A stretch of DNA of 64,000 nucleotides. Origin: Diploscapter coronatus (Eukaryota > Nematoda > Chromadorea > Rhabditida > Rhabditidae). Made by a program: the position numbers and the translations under genes. Location of the stretch: the NCBI GenBank assembly GCA_964036155.1, contig OZ038423.1, positions 37,835,249 to 37,899,248 on the forward strand, read 5' to 3'. The notes below the pieces were generated by a model. That model made no database searches, was not told where the DNA came from, and was given only the letters and a program-made list of their open reading frames with translations. Position 1 is the stretch's first letter; every line of letters begins with the position of its first letter. This document shows positions 11,801-21,579 of the stretch, piece after piece.

Positions 11801-13549
11801 TGACATTCCCGTCCTCGGATTCGCCGGCAATTCCCATGCTGAGCCCCAGTACTTCAGGGGCGACTACCGTTATTACGAGGCCAACGACAGAGATGTGAGT
11901 GGAACATTGAGCAAAATTGAAAATAATAAAATGAAAAAATCATGGTTTTTCATATTTGAAAAAAGTTAAAATGAGAAAATGGAGACAAAAACGAAGGTTT
12001 TCTATTTTTTGAAAAGTAATAAATAATTTAAAGATTTACAAAAAGAAGAAAATTCCAGAGCGTGGCTTTGATAATGGCGCAAGCAATCGAGAGTCTGGTG
12101 CAGACGGTGACGAACGCCAGGAAAGTCGAGATCAAGGAGGTCCTCGTCTACATCAACGGGCCTTCAGGTACGCTACAGACGTTAGGACGTTTTTCACCGC
12201 AAAAAGTCGGCCAGCATCCCTCGTCTCATTAAAGATACTGATGCAAAGCTGACTGGAATACCCACACCGCATAAGGGGAGATATTTGCGGTGGAAAACGT
12301 CACAAGTCGGGTACCGGTATTCGCAAAAATTTGCGACAACCCGGAAAAGGACCCCCAAGGCCCAATGAATAAGGGCCCCAGTTTTCCCTACCGGCCCTAT
12401 TCTACCCCAAAATGAAATCCGAAATTTGGAATTAGAAATGTCCAATTCAGAGGGCAGCTACCCCGAGTTGCTGACGAAGTTTGTGCCGGCCTTCGAGAAA
12501 TCCATCCCCTCCGGCGCCAAACTGACCCTGGTCGTGGCAAGCAAGACCCATAACGAGCGCATCTTCTCGACGGTTATCTATTTATTTTTTAAAATAAAAA
12601 CTAATCGAAAAATAACATGTCAATTTTTAACGAAAATTCGAAAAGCTAAAAGTTTAAAAATAAACAAAACTTTCCAGAGAATCAACCCCTCGGACAAGGC
12701 CACACAGCAGAACATTCCATCGGGCGCGGTCATCGATTCGGTGATCACTTCGCCCGTCATCACCGAGTTCTACCTGACTCCCCATCAGGCCTTCCAGGTA
12801 CGGTAGTTGGAAGAAATTTGAAAAAAAAAACGGAGAGGATTGCGGTATTTTTTGAAAAGAATTCTAGTTGAAAGATGTAAAGATTGCGATTTTTTAGAAT
12901 AAGGTTTCAAATAATCGATTTTTTCAGGGAACGGCAAAGCCCGTCAAGTATGCGGTGGTTTACGACCGCAACGGGTACAGTATTGATGTGCTGGAGGTGG
13001 GTTTTTGGAAAAAAAAACTAATAATGAAATTAATAAAGAAATTTCTAAATATTTTAAGGATTACTGTAAAACTCGAGAAAAGTTAAAAATCAAATTTAGA
13101 AAAAATAAACGAACATTTTCAGGCGAACACGTTCGTCATGTCGTTCCAGCACGGCATCGTCAACATCGCCACGTCACTGCCCATTCCTCTTCTGGTCGCC
13201 GACCGCATGGCCAAACGCGGCCGCAACAATCTCAAGGCCCAGTAAGCTTTTCGAATTTTTATACAAACTAATAAAAGATGGAATTTAAGTATAAAAGAAT
13301 TTTGGATTTTTGAAAAATCTAAACATTTTTAATTTTCAGCGGTGGATCGGTGGATGGCGAGAACGGAGTCGACGTCGCCCGTCTCAATGAGGATCTCACC
13401 TACCGCAATAACGGTCTGAAAGCGGTTAGTTTTGAACATGTTTTTAATCCTTTTTAAGCAAAACTTATCTCTTTTAGGGAAAAAGATCTCTTTTGTCAAA
13501 ATTGCTCCCTTTTCAAAATTCTAAATTTCAGATCCGCTTCAATGCCTAA
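5865..13549 (+). CDS. WAGO-clade Argonaute (PAZ-PIWI), catalytic tetrad apparently lost
   Basis: Secondary-siRNA Argonaute: binds small RNAs and silences transcripts. 27 exons close in one frame (934 aa): 5865-5900, 6299-6389, 6821-6941, 7025-7187, 7463-7561, 7910-8019, 8115-8177, 8427-8545, 8665-8805, 9064-9200, 9539-9597, 9756-9903, 10042-10167, 10239-10325, 10443-10555, 10681-10783, 11222-11341, 11386-11460, 11566-11663, 11741-11894, 12059-12167, 12451-12572, 12678-12797, 12928-12996, 13123-13241, 13340-13424, 13532-13549. Seen: PAZ-like region from about residue 290, GYFMVGPKTPMKGG linker, then MID and PIWI to the end. In my alignment the slicer positions read E684 (VGFEMSG), N754 (YINGPSEG) and D888 (PLLVADRMAKRG), so no slicing is expected. 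Start: an open frame extends upstream of the ATG to an acceptor at 5793-5794, so the true N-terminus could be longer. Confidence 0.9.
8209..8290 (-). repeat. MITE copy, degraded, in Argonaute intron 7
   Basis: Aligns as reverse complement to the element at 12186-12301: shared blocks include GCGTTTTCCACCG, TTTCAGTCAGC and GGGGCGAGGGAT. The terminal repeat is kept only on the left. Confidence 0.6.
12186..12301 (+). repeat. 116-bp MITE in Argonaute intron 21
   Basis: Ends are near-perfect inverted repeats: GACGTTTTTCACCGCAAA on the left and TTTGCGGTGGAAAACGTC on the right. It lies wholly inside an intron. A related copy is at 8209-8290. Confidence 0.7.
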
Positions 13550-14838
13550 GAAGCACCAATGAGGATTGTCCCAATTTTCCCCGACCTTGGGACCTTGGCT
13601 AATTTAAAGTATTATTTATTGGAGAGAACGACGATATTCAAAAATTGCGCTATTCATCTCGTTTCTCTTCTACGCGACTCGTTATTTCGCTTCAACTTCG
13701 ATTTCTAATTAATTGCTGCATGAATGTCGACTTTCTCTCCAATCAACATTATTCTCTTTCGTGACATTTATCCTGCTACCTTTTTCACCCAAGGAGTTCG
13801 GGAGCGATTTATTTTATTATTCCCCAATTTTCTGTACTATGCAAGCTATGAATAATTGGCTTCGAGTACATTGCTATCGGAAAGATGACTACTTTGCACC
13901 AAACGCTATTTTTTTTATTTAATGGCAAAGTAATTAAATTCAATATTTTTCATTGCAATGTACTCGTAGTCTTTTATTTATTTCTATATATATATATATA
14001 TTTTATAATTTGATCAAATTGTTCTTTCGCCCTCCCGTCAGCGAATTGTCCGGAGCTGCGTACGCCAACAGCACTCGGAATATTTACAACAATTTTTGAA
14101 CATTTTGAAAAATCGACAATTTTCGATTTTTTTCAAAATTTATTGTTTTATTTTCTTGTAAAAAGCTAGAATAGTTTTGTTTTATTTTTGAAAAGTTCAC
14201 TATTTTGGATTTTCAAAAATTTAGAAAAGTGCGCTTTCCAAAAAAATTATTTTTTTATATTAATTTTTAACAAACCTGCCGCCGATTTCTATCTTGCAAA
14301 CTAAGTCGTATTTGAAATGGATGCTCTGAGCGAAATCGCGAATTCCAACGATAACTTGAAAGGGGTGCGAAAATCTAAAGTTTCAAAATTAAAAAATCAC
14401 CCCTCTGAAGATCAACGAGCTTTCCTACCGAGTTTGACTAGTTCGCTGCAGAGTATTAGCAATATATTGTATATTACATTTCTTGAAGTGGTTTGAGGTT
14501 ATTTCCTGAAACGACCTTTTTTTTTTGCAAATTTCTAAAATTTACAGTAGGCTTTTCTAATCGAGTGTAATAAATTTGTCACGGGGCTTTTTATTTGTCG
14601 AATTTTCTTACCCTAAACGAGTTGACCATCCCGTCTTCTAACTCGGAGTTGCAGCAAACGTATCCTGAGGGATTTGTAAAACATCCCTTTAGAGGAAACT
14701 TGCGAACGTTGAATGCGTATGCCGTGATTGGGGGTTCCTGCAAGCACAATGAGATGGTATCTTTTCGAGAGGGAGATAGAAGCATGCTCTTCCTATGCTC
14801 TCTCGAAAATACACTCCCGTTGTGCATGTCTAAACATT
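13550..14838. other. Intergenic spacer downstream of the Argonaute gene
   Basis: No gene seen. Contents: a dispersed repeat at 13616-13712, a TA microsatellite near 13988, and a hairpin at 14760-14815 with TTTTCGAGAG and CTCTCGAAAA arms. Two overlapping opposite-strand frames at 14591-14866 look like by-products of this hairpin region. Confidence 0.5.
13616..13712 (+). repeat. Dispersed repeat, copy 1
   Basis: About 95 bp clearly related to 28303-28402: both contain CTCTTCTACGCGACTC and the framework GGA(G/A)AGAACG...TTTCTAATTA or ATTCTTATTA. One copy is downstream of the Argonaute gene, the other inside an SLC25A46 intron. Confidence 0.6.
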
Positions 14839-15001
14839 TTACACCCTTGATTGGATCTTGAAGCAATTTAAAATTTTCCCTACTACGTAATTGTCCCCAG
14901 ACTTTCCGGTATCAACCTGCCAATTGCCTGGATTGACTTGGTATTGCGGTAGGGTCTGGGCGATACGACCTATAGCGTTACGCTTGTCAAAGTAATATTT
15001 C
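14839..15001 (-). CDS. Possible last exon of an unidentified small gene
   Basis: A minus-strand open segment follows a TTTTTTTTAG acceptor at 15002-15011. It reads KYYFDKRNAIGRIAQTLPQY and continues to VNPGNWQVDTGKSGDNYV, with a stop near 14839. The composition is protein-like and richer in GC than its surroundings. A candidate first exon (MITRFSPSVFGLIGL, 15386 downward, before a GTAAAC donor) lies upstream, but I could not join the two with certainty. No family recognised. Confidence 0.35.
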
Positions 15002-15399
15002 TAAAAAAAATCTTGAAAAATGAACAAAACAAATCAAGGTAAAACTTATCTCTAAAAGTCCTCAGATAATATTTCTAAAAATTACAAAAAAAAAGATGTT
15101 GAATTTTCATTTTTTTACTTCGGCGAAATGATTCATTGTCACCGAGGATTGCGAAACTATGGAGTTGTTCTTCAGTCCAAATGTGTTTTGTTTTGATTCG
15201 GCATTGGACAGGAATTGCAGAAAGATAGAAATGATTGCATAACATCGCATCTTTGCAAATAGAAAATATCTGACTAAGTGACAAGACCTCCGGAATACTA
15301 GATAAATGGTGAATGGATATGAAATAAGATTGACTGTTTACTAATCCAATCAACCCGAAAACTGATGGGGAAAAACGAGTTATCATGATTTACGTATGT

Positions 15400-16100
15400 A
15401 TCTACAGATATATAAACTGATATGTAATTTGCAAACAACTTCGACTAAATAAAATGATTTATTTTAAAAGTGGAAAATAATTCGACAAAGCACGACCATG
15501 CAGTTAGTTTAGTTGACTTTCGACACCTATTTTCTTCCGTAGCTATAATATTTCATGTATCTAAAAATTACAAAACTGCTAATTTATAAGTTTTAAAGAT
15601 CGCCTTTCGGCAGCACATGGCTAGAATGGCACCGAATAAGAGCGAAGTAAACGGTTTCATGGTTAGTTTATTGAAATGTCAGAAGTCTAATGCTGGATTG
15701 GTTAGTTCGATCATTTTATAGATCGGGTCCAGGTTCGAAATCGAGAATCAGATTAGTAAAAAGTCAAAAAGTAATTGTTGCGTTTGGTAACTGTTCGAAG
15801 AGCACAAATTGTAATCATTGGCAATCCTTACCATTCTTTTATGCACTCTAGTCAAATCGATAATTGACCATGCTCTAAGATAAACAAATGATATCATGAG
15901 CTTCTTAAACTAATGAGTAATTTTTGTGTTGCTATACAGGTGATATCATATAATTACATTTATCTACACTAGTTACTAAGTAACAATATTCGATGATCAC
16001 AGATTATAAAGCTTGACCCTTTTAACAAATCAGTTGCATATGAGGTATGAGATTACGGTTAAATGACTAGATTTGGGTGGGTGGATAGATAATTTAAAAC
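15400..16100. other. Intergenic, nothing recognised
   Basis: AT-rich sequence with no supported open frame, repeat or motif. Confidence 0.5.
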
Positions 16101-16107
16101 TTGAGAT

Positions 16108-16743
16108 TTACATAGCTTGAAATGTGGATGCTCGTCCTAGGAGATAGCTCCGAATATCTTTCAACAGATTGGTGATATCATCGGTCGAATGAATCACTTC
16201 GTTGTTGCTGATGGTTCGTCCGCTCAAGTCCGGCCCATTTTTGATGATCTTCGTTAGATTGTCCACCTGAAGTTCATAATTGAAGTCAACTTTTGAAAAT
16301 TGAATTCCAACCTTCAAGTCCGCTCGAATGATTTTTCGTTCTTGGAGTTTTGGCACGCTATCCATAAGTTTCAGCATTTTGTCCTTCATCCAATTGCTGT
16401 TTCTGTCTCCCGGCGATGAGTTATCCCACTTATCAAGCCATTTTTCGAACGACTTAAATTGGGAAATTAAAATATAAGAGTTTTAAAAATTAACCTGTAG
16501 ACCAAATGTAGAAGGATTAGAATTATCACAACGTGCATGGCTGAAGAAGTTATTATTGTCGCCGAATATCGATCCGCTCGTTGGCCCGTTAGAAATAGTA
16601 GGGTAGCTGGAGGACTTGTTATCGCCCGAACCAAAATAACTAGACGAGAATCCAGACGGAGCGTTATTATCGTAGGTCTGCGACAGATCCCACGCGTTGT
16701 TTCCCTGGGGGTCGGCGCTGCCGAATGGTCCGTTGTTATTCAT
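16108..16743 (-). CDS. Hypothetical protein, Asn/Ser/Gly-rich N-terminus
   Basis: Two exons, 16495-16743 and 16108-16452 (intron with AAG acceptor), give 197 aa in frame. Residues 1-83 are low-complexity, rich in Asn, Ser, Gly and aromatic residues (MNNNGPFGSADPQGNNAWDL). Residues 84-197 form a charged, likely helical region (SFEKWLDKWDN, MLKLMDSVPKLQERK, ITNLLKDIRSYLLGR). There is no signal peptide or membrane segment. No family recognised. The same-strand kinase gene lies about 1 kb upstream. The disordered N-terminus could suit condensate or scaffold roles, but that is speculation. Confidence 0.65.
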
Positions 16744-16948
16744 TGCTGGAACTTAGTTTTCTTCGGGAAATTTGAGTTAGAAAATTTCAAGATGTTCTCG
16801 ACAATTTTCAAGAATGATAGCGTATGAGAAAAGTTTTTAGCATAACCATATATATATATATATATGCTGGCTAATATTATATTCCTGAAAATTAGCCAGA
16901 CTGACGAATTAAATATAAAAATTGCAACTATTGCAAATGTTTTGTGGT

Positions 16949-17068
16949 CAGACTTGGGACTTTTCCACCGCAACTGCGGTGGCCTTTTTTCGCGGTGCGG
17001 TGCGGTTGCGGTGGGGTTGGCTGTAACTGCGGTGCGGTGATCAAATTTGACCAAAAGTCCCAAGTCTG
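16949..17068. repeat. 120-bp GC-rich MITE
   Basis: Terminal inverted repeats CAGACTTGGGACTTTT and AAAAGTCCCAAGTCTG enclose a GCGGTGCGGT-rich core, in strong contrast to the AT-rich surroundings. It lies between the Asn-rich gene and the kinase gene. Confidence 0.75.
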
Positions 17069-17754
17069 TTTGTGGTAATCGATTATAATGCTAAATTCAA
17101 AGATGATGATAAAAGTCGATGAAGATGTTTGAGAATTATTGCGAAATCGATCGTTTTGCATTTGCAGGCCACAGGCAAAAAGTGGAGTGATTGAAAAAAT
17201 GGATAATCTACTGATAACGAAGTCATAAAGAGATGGAATTGTACACTAGTCATTTAGGAAAAGACTATCAACAAGGCCTAAAGTCTTTATTGTGATGTCT
17301 TTGTGTAAATAGATTATTCAAATTTTATCAGTTTGTTTTTTTTTTTGAGAAATTGCAAAGCTGTACAACGTTATAGACTACAGTGTTAAATTTGGAAAAA
17401 GCATCATTTTTGGAGTTTTGAAATGTTTGCAGATCCTTCCATTAGGTCCTCCAATAAGTTCTTGGAATCTTCAAAAATGATCAATCTCTAACTTCGAAGC
17501 TAATTTCTAAATTTCAAAAACTTATTGGATGACCAATTATTGGATATAAATCATTAAATTTGCACTGATACAATTGAAACAAATGAATAAAAACTATCAG
17601 ACACGAAATTCTCCGAAAAATTCCTGGAAAGGTGTAAAGTCTTTAGATCTGAGCGAAATTGATAAGCAACTCTTAGTGTACACCCCCACAGGAAGTAATC
17701 AGAGAAAGACTAGGAATTAAAAATTGATTCAGTGAGAGAAATGAGTCATTCCTC

Positions 17755-19868
17755 TTATTCGGAAAGAAGATAAGGGGAGCTCAGAACTTGCTCTGCCGTC
17801 GGCCTGTCATTCGCGTCTTTTGCAGTGAGCCATTTGATGAAGGTCAGCTTAAAATAAGATGATTATAAATCAGAAAATTTTCAATTTAATTAGTGCAATT
17901 AAAAAAAGTATTACGATAAAATCAAATTAGATTTTCCACATTTAAACATACTATTTGTATTAAGTTCGATTAAGATAGTTTTTTTCTTTTACTTCTTCCG
18001 GTCTATCCGTCAGAATTCCACTGTAGGTTCCATCTCTGATCACATAATAGGCCGAAAGTATGTCATCTGAGGACTCCATCACAACGATCATTTCATGATA
18101 AATTAGTCCGACTACATAAATATCGGCCTTCGTATCGTATGTGTGGCCCATTTCCTGAAATTCTTCATAGTTTTCTCGAAAAAGAATGAATTTGAATACC
18201 ACTTCCGGACTTTGATAATACAAAGTTCCGACTCCTCGGGTCAGATTTTCGATAGGTCCGATTGGCATCGGCTTTTCGTCGTCCTCATTGTTCAACATGG
18301 AGATTTCTTCGTTGCAATCAACCTGACGGCTCAATCCCAGGTCGCTGATTTTGATGTTACATTCCAAGTCGATCAATATGTTCTCTGGCTGAAAGTTAAA
18401 CTTAAATTAAATGCTCCTGAAAATGAAGTACCTTCAAATCGCGGTGGATGATTCCGCGCTCATGTAAGAATTTGACCCCATCAACCAGCTGGTACATCCA
18501 AAATTTCATCCAGGACATATCGCGTTTTTCTAGAGATGAATTGTGATTCAACCAAGTTCGAAGCGTACCCCAGCATAGCTAAAATCAAAATTTTAAACTG
18601 AAAAAATGGAAATTCAACCTTCAAGAAGACGAAAGAAATGCTAATGTACGTCGTGGTCTCTTGGTTCTGTTCCGCCATGGTCCCTTGGTTCTGTTCCGTC
18701 GGACGTTCCATAGGAGGAACGTCTTCCGGCGTGTCGGAAATGGTCGGATAGTTCGAATTTTCCTGATCAGGCTCATCCTCAGTTTTAGGTATGTCGGAAA
18801 CATTATTGTTATCGTTTGGATTTGCCGGGATCTAAAATTTGAATAATTTAAAAATGTGTCGGGGTTTAATTTACCTCATTCTTCTGCCATAGTTTGAATG
18901 CTTCGTTGAGCGCAGAAATTTGGTCGAAAGTGATTTTCGCGGTGACACCTCCGTGATAGTCGATGATGTTCGGGTGTTCGTTGTTGCATTTATCCAAATT
19001 CTCCTTTTCCCGGTCGATATGCGGACTATCCACCCTGAAATTTGAATAAACTAGTAGAAAATTCCCACATAGAAACTCACGAGTCTTGATAAAATTTTCC
19101 AAATAGGGACTTTCGATGACGCTGGTCACAATGGTAAAGACAAAAAGTGCCTAATTTAACTCTGGGGATCTTGAATTTTTCACTCGTATTTTGTATGGGA
19201 AATGGGCAAATTCGCTTGTCAAGCATGTAAACTAATTTTTAAAATTTATGAATACAAGTGAAGAAGTTAGGAAACATCAAAAGTTCAGATTTCTGAGTGC
19301 GATTAAGCGCTTTTTGACGTGACAAAAATGATCAGTGTCACCGAAAACCTCTATTTGGGAAGTTTCATCAAACTCTGTAAGTTCTTATGTGGGAAAAATT
19401 CCCTTGTAAGTGAAGTTAAAATAGTTTGAACTTCACTGAATTTTTACAGTGAAGATAAAATTGAATTTAATTGAAACATACTGATTATTATCTCCTTCGT
19501 TCAAATTGATGATCTTCATCGCATACTCCTCCTGAGTTCCCTTGCGGACGACGGAAAACACCTTGCCAAAAGAGCCATTGCCAAGCTCCTTCTTGAGTTG
19601 GAAATCTTGGAAGATCCTAAAATTATTGATTTTCTTGGAAACCAAATTTAAACTCGACTTTTCTGGATGGACTTCGCAATTCGCCGGCAAAGTGATACTG
19701 ATGTTATTCGATTGGACTTCCTGAAACTTTAGCTTTAGAAGAGTTCGACCTAAGTTCAAATATTTTTGAGTACTTTCTTCGTGCGCTCATAGGGTTGCGA
19801 AATACTTTGTAAATCAATAAATTTGAAGAAAGTTGAAACTTTCAAATTCCAACCTCGTTATTCTCCAT
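17755..19868 (-). CDS. PKR/PEK-like (eIF2-alpha-kinase family-like) protein kinase
   Basis: Ser/Thr kinase domain. Supported exons in gene order: about 19755-19482, 19034-18875, 18831-18619, 18578-18432, 18389-17993, 17847-17755. Seen in order: glycine loop LGNGSFGKVFSVV; ATP lysine in EEYAMKIINL; helix-C glutamate in REKENLDKC; an acidic Asn/Pro-rich insert of about 70 aa between the lobes; catalytic loop HRDLKPENI; DLG in place of DFG; TLYYQSPE; DIYVVGLIYHEM; DGTYSGILTDRPEE; and C-terminal DANDRPTAEQVL. The inter-lobe insert and the RDGxxSxIxxD block are typical of the PKR/PERK/GCN2 group, so phosphorylation of eIF2-alpha or a stress substrate is inferred. No dsRNA-binding or lumenal domain is visible. 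The first exon (ATG at 19868, MENNE) is uncertain because its phase does not fit the next acceptor. Confidence 0.8.
19050..19405. repeat. Fold-back element in kinase intron
   Basis: Arms of about 75-80 bp at 19050-19128 and 19329-19405 are imperfect reverse complements; shared blocks are AATTCCCACATA(G/A)GAAC and CCAAATAG. The element lies between the N-lobe exon and the helix-C exon. Confidence 0.6.
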
Positions 19869-21013
19869 CGTTGGTTTAATTCTATGATATTATCGCCAAA
19901 TCTGAGTCTGAAAATGAAAAATTTCAATTTTTAAGATTAAAATCGCAAAGTAAACAAAAATTAAAAAATTTTGCAAATGGGAAGTGCTGAGTCATATTAA
20001 ATGTGTGCGTTTATCTTGCATCAGTTCTGCTCTTTCTAGGCCTCTCAATTATTTTGATCACTCGTCGAATTCATCGATTGACAGACCTTTCAATGAAATG
20101 TATCGCTCTTCGAATTTTCTCAGAGAAGGGTCTAAGTCAGTTGAAAAGTGGCAGCATCGTCAGTTTGAAAATGTTCGAATCTGCGGACTTTTTTCTAAAC
20201 GAATAGAAAATAGTCCGAATTTGATATTAACAAGATAGAGACTGAGAAAATTATTATACAAATTACAGAATTACAGTAGATTGAAATCAAATGTAACTAG
20301 TTGAACATTCTGAATAAAAACTTGGAAATTTGATCACTGAAAGATAGCTCATCGTTTTTTGCTTTCAAGGTCTATTCTGAATGATTTGATGTTCGACTTG
20401 TCAATTTTGATTTCAACTGTCCAGATAGCTCATCCTAATTTCTACGTGATCGTAATGAAAATTTTCCGAAAGCAATTCGTTTTCAAACTGATCTAAATTT
20501 TGGTAGTGCCATTAATTTTAAATCTATCGTCCCACTCTTTGGCAAAATTGAAATATCTTGAGAAAGTTTTGACAGAGCCCGTGGTTTTTATCACAATAAC
20601 TCAAAGTTAGGTTTTCTTGTCGTGATTTTGTGACTTTTCGAGAACGGAGTTCAGATTTGATATTTACTTGAAATTGATATCTCTAATTTCGAAGTTATCT
20701 TTTTCGCTTTTATCATCTCGGCAACGATAGGTTGTGCCTTTTTTAGAACCGGTTTTGAAATATCTTTATCATTTCAGTTTTTGCCCGTCTTAAAACAAAT
20801 ATTTGAGAAAAAAGTTTATTCTCATTCGATTTTTAAAAGTCTGAAGAAAAAGAATTACATACAAGGTAATAGCATGGGGAGAATGACCAGATCAAGAGCA
20901 AAATGAACATACACAGAGATAAGGAGCACAACAAACTAGGCGAAATGGTATATAAGTTATTGCAGCGCAAATGTCAATAGCTCGAAGATAACTTAGAGTC
21001 TCTGGAAAGTCAT
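19869..21013. other. Spacer upstream of kinase and downstream of neuropeptide gene
   Basis: No supported gene. Short frames near 19984-20238 have no domain or splice context. It should contain the kinase promoter, but no clear TATA box was seen. Confidence 0.4.
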
Positions 21014-21505
21014 TTATTTTCCATAACCGTAGCCGTACATTTCACGCTTTTGACGGCCCTCTTCGAAGCCGGCCTCGCGTTTTCCGTAACCGTAGCCGTA
21101 CATCTCACGTTTTTCACGGGCTTCTTCTTCGAATCCGGCCTCGCGTTTTCCATAACCGTACCCGTACATCTCACGTTTTTCACGGGCTTCTTCTTCGAAT
21201 CCGGCCTCGCGTTTTCCGTAACCATAGCCGTACATTTCACGCTTTTGACGGCCCTCTTCGAAGCCGGCGGCGCGTTTTCCGTAACCGTAGCCGTACCTGA
21301 GAATAATCAATGATCATCCAAATTGGCTGATTTATTGCTCAGATAGATTTTTTTTTAAAATTGATCTAAAATCGACTTACATTTCTCTCTTCTCACGGGC
21401 CTCCTCGAAGCCGGCGGCGCGTTTTCCGTAACCGTAGCCGTACATCTCAGCTGCGGCGATGGCGAATAGAGCCATACTAATCAAGGCGAAAGTCGTGGTC
21501 TGCAT
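21014..21505 (-). CDS. Neuropeptide-like precursor with six YGYGYG-KR repeats
   Basis: Exons 21381-21505 and 21014-21296 give 135 aa. Residues 1 to about 19 (MQTTTFALISMALFAIAAA) form a signal peptide. The rest is repeats of EMYGYGYGKR alternating with five acidic spacers such as EAGFEEEAREKR, AAGFEEAREKR and AAGFEEGRQKR. KR dibasic sites flank every unit. Cleavage would release EMYGYGYG, and the Gly before KR is a standard amidation donor, so EMYGYGY-amide is the inferred product. The sixth copy ends GK-stop. The architecture is that of a secreted nlp-type peptide precursor; I recognise no named family. Tyr/Gly-rich peptides can also be antimicrobial, as in the nlp-29 group, so either role is open. 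The intron splits a Met codon inside the second repeat. Confidence 0.85.
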
Positions 21506-21562
21506 GGTTGATGATTCGAGTCGACTTTTTCGTCGATGTGACTTCTCCGGCTGATTTTGTCA

Positions 21563-21570
21563 CTTTTATA
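21563..21570 (-). promoter_or_regulatory. TATA box of the neuropeptide precursor gene
   Basis: TATAAAAG on the minus strand, about 58 bp upstream of the ATG at 21505, fits a core promoter with a short leader. Confidence 0.6.
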
Positions 21571-21579
21571 CCGTGTCTA

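Noticed and set aside
14591..14866. Overlapping frames on both strands
   Set aside because: Coincide with a hairpin and lack domain or splice support.
21050..21313. Open frame antisense to the neuropeptide precursor
   Set aside because: A mirror of the repeat units; the sense strand has the signal peptide, processing sites and TATA box.
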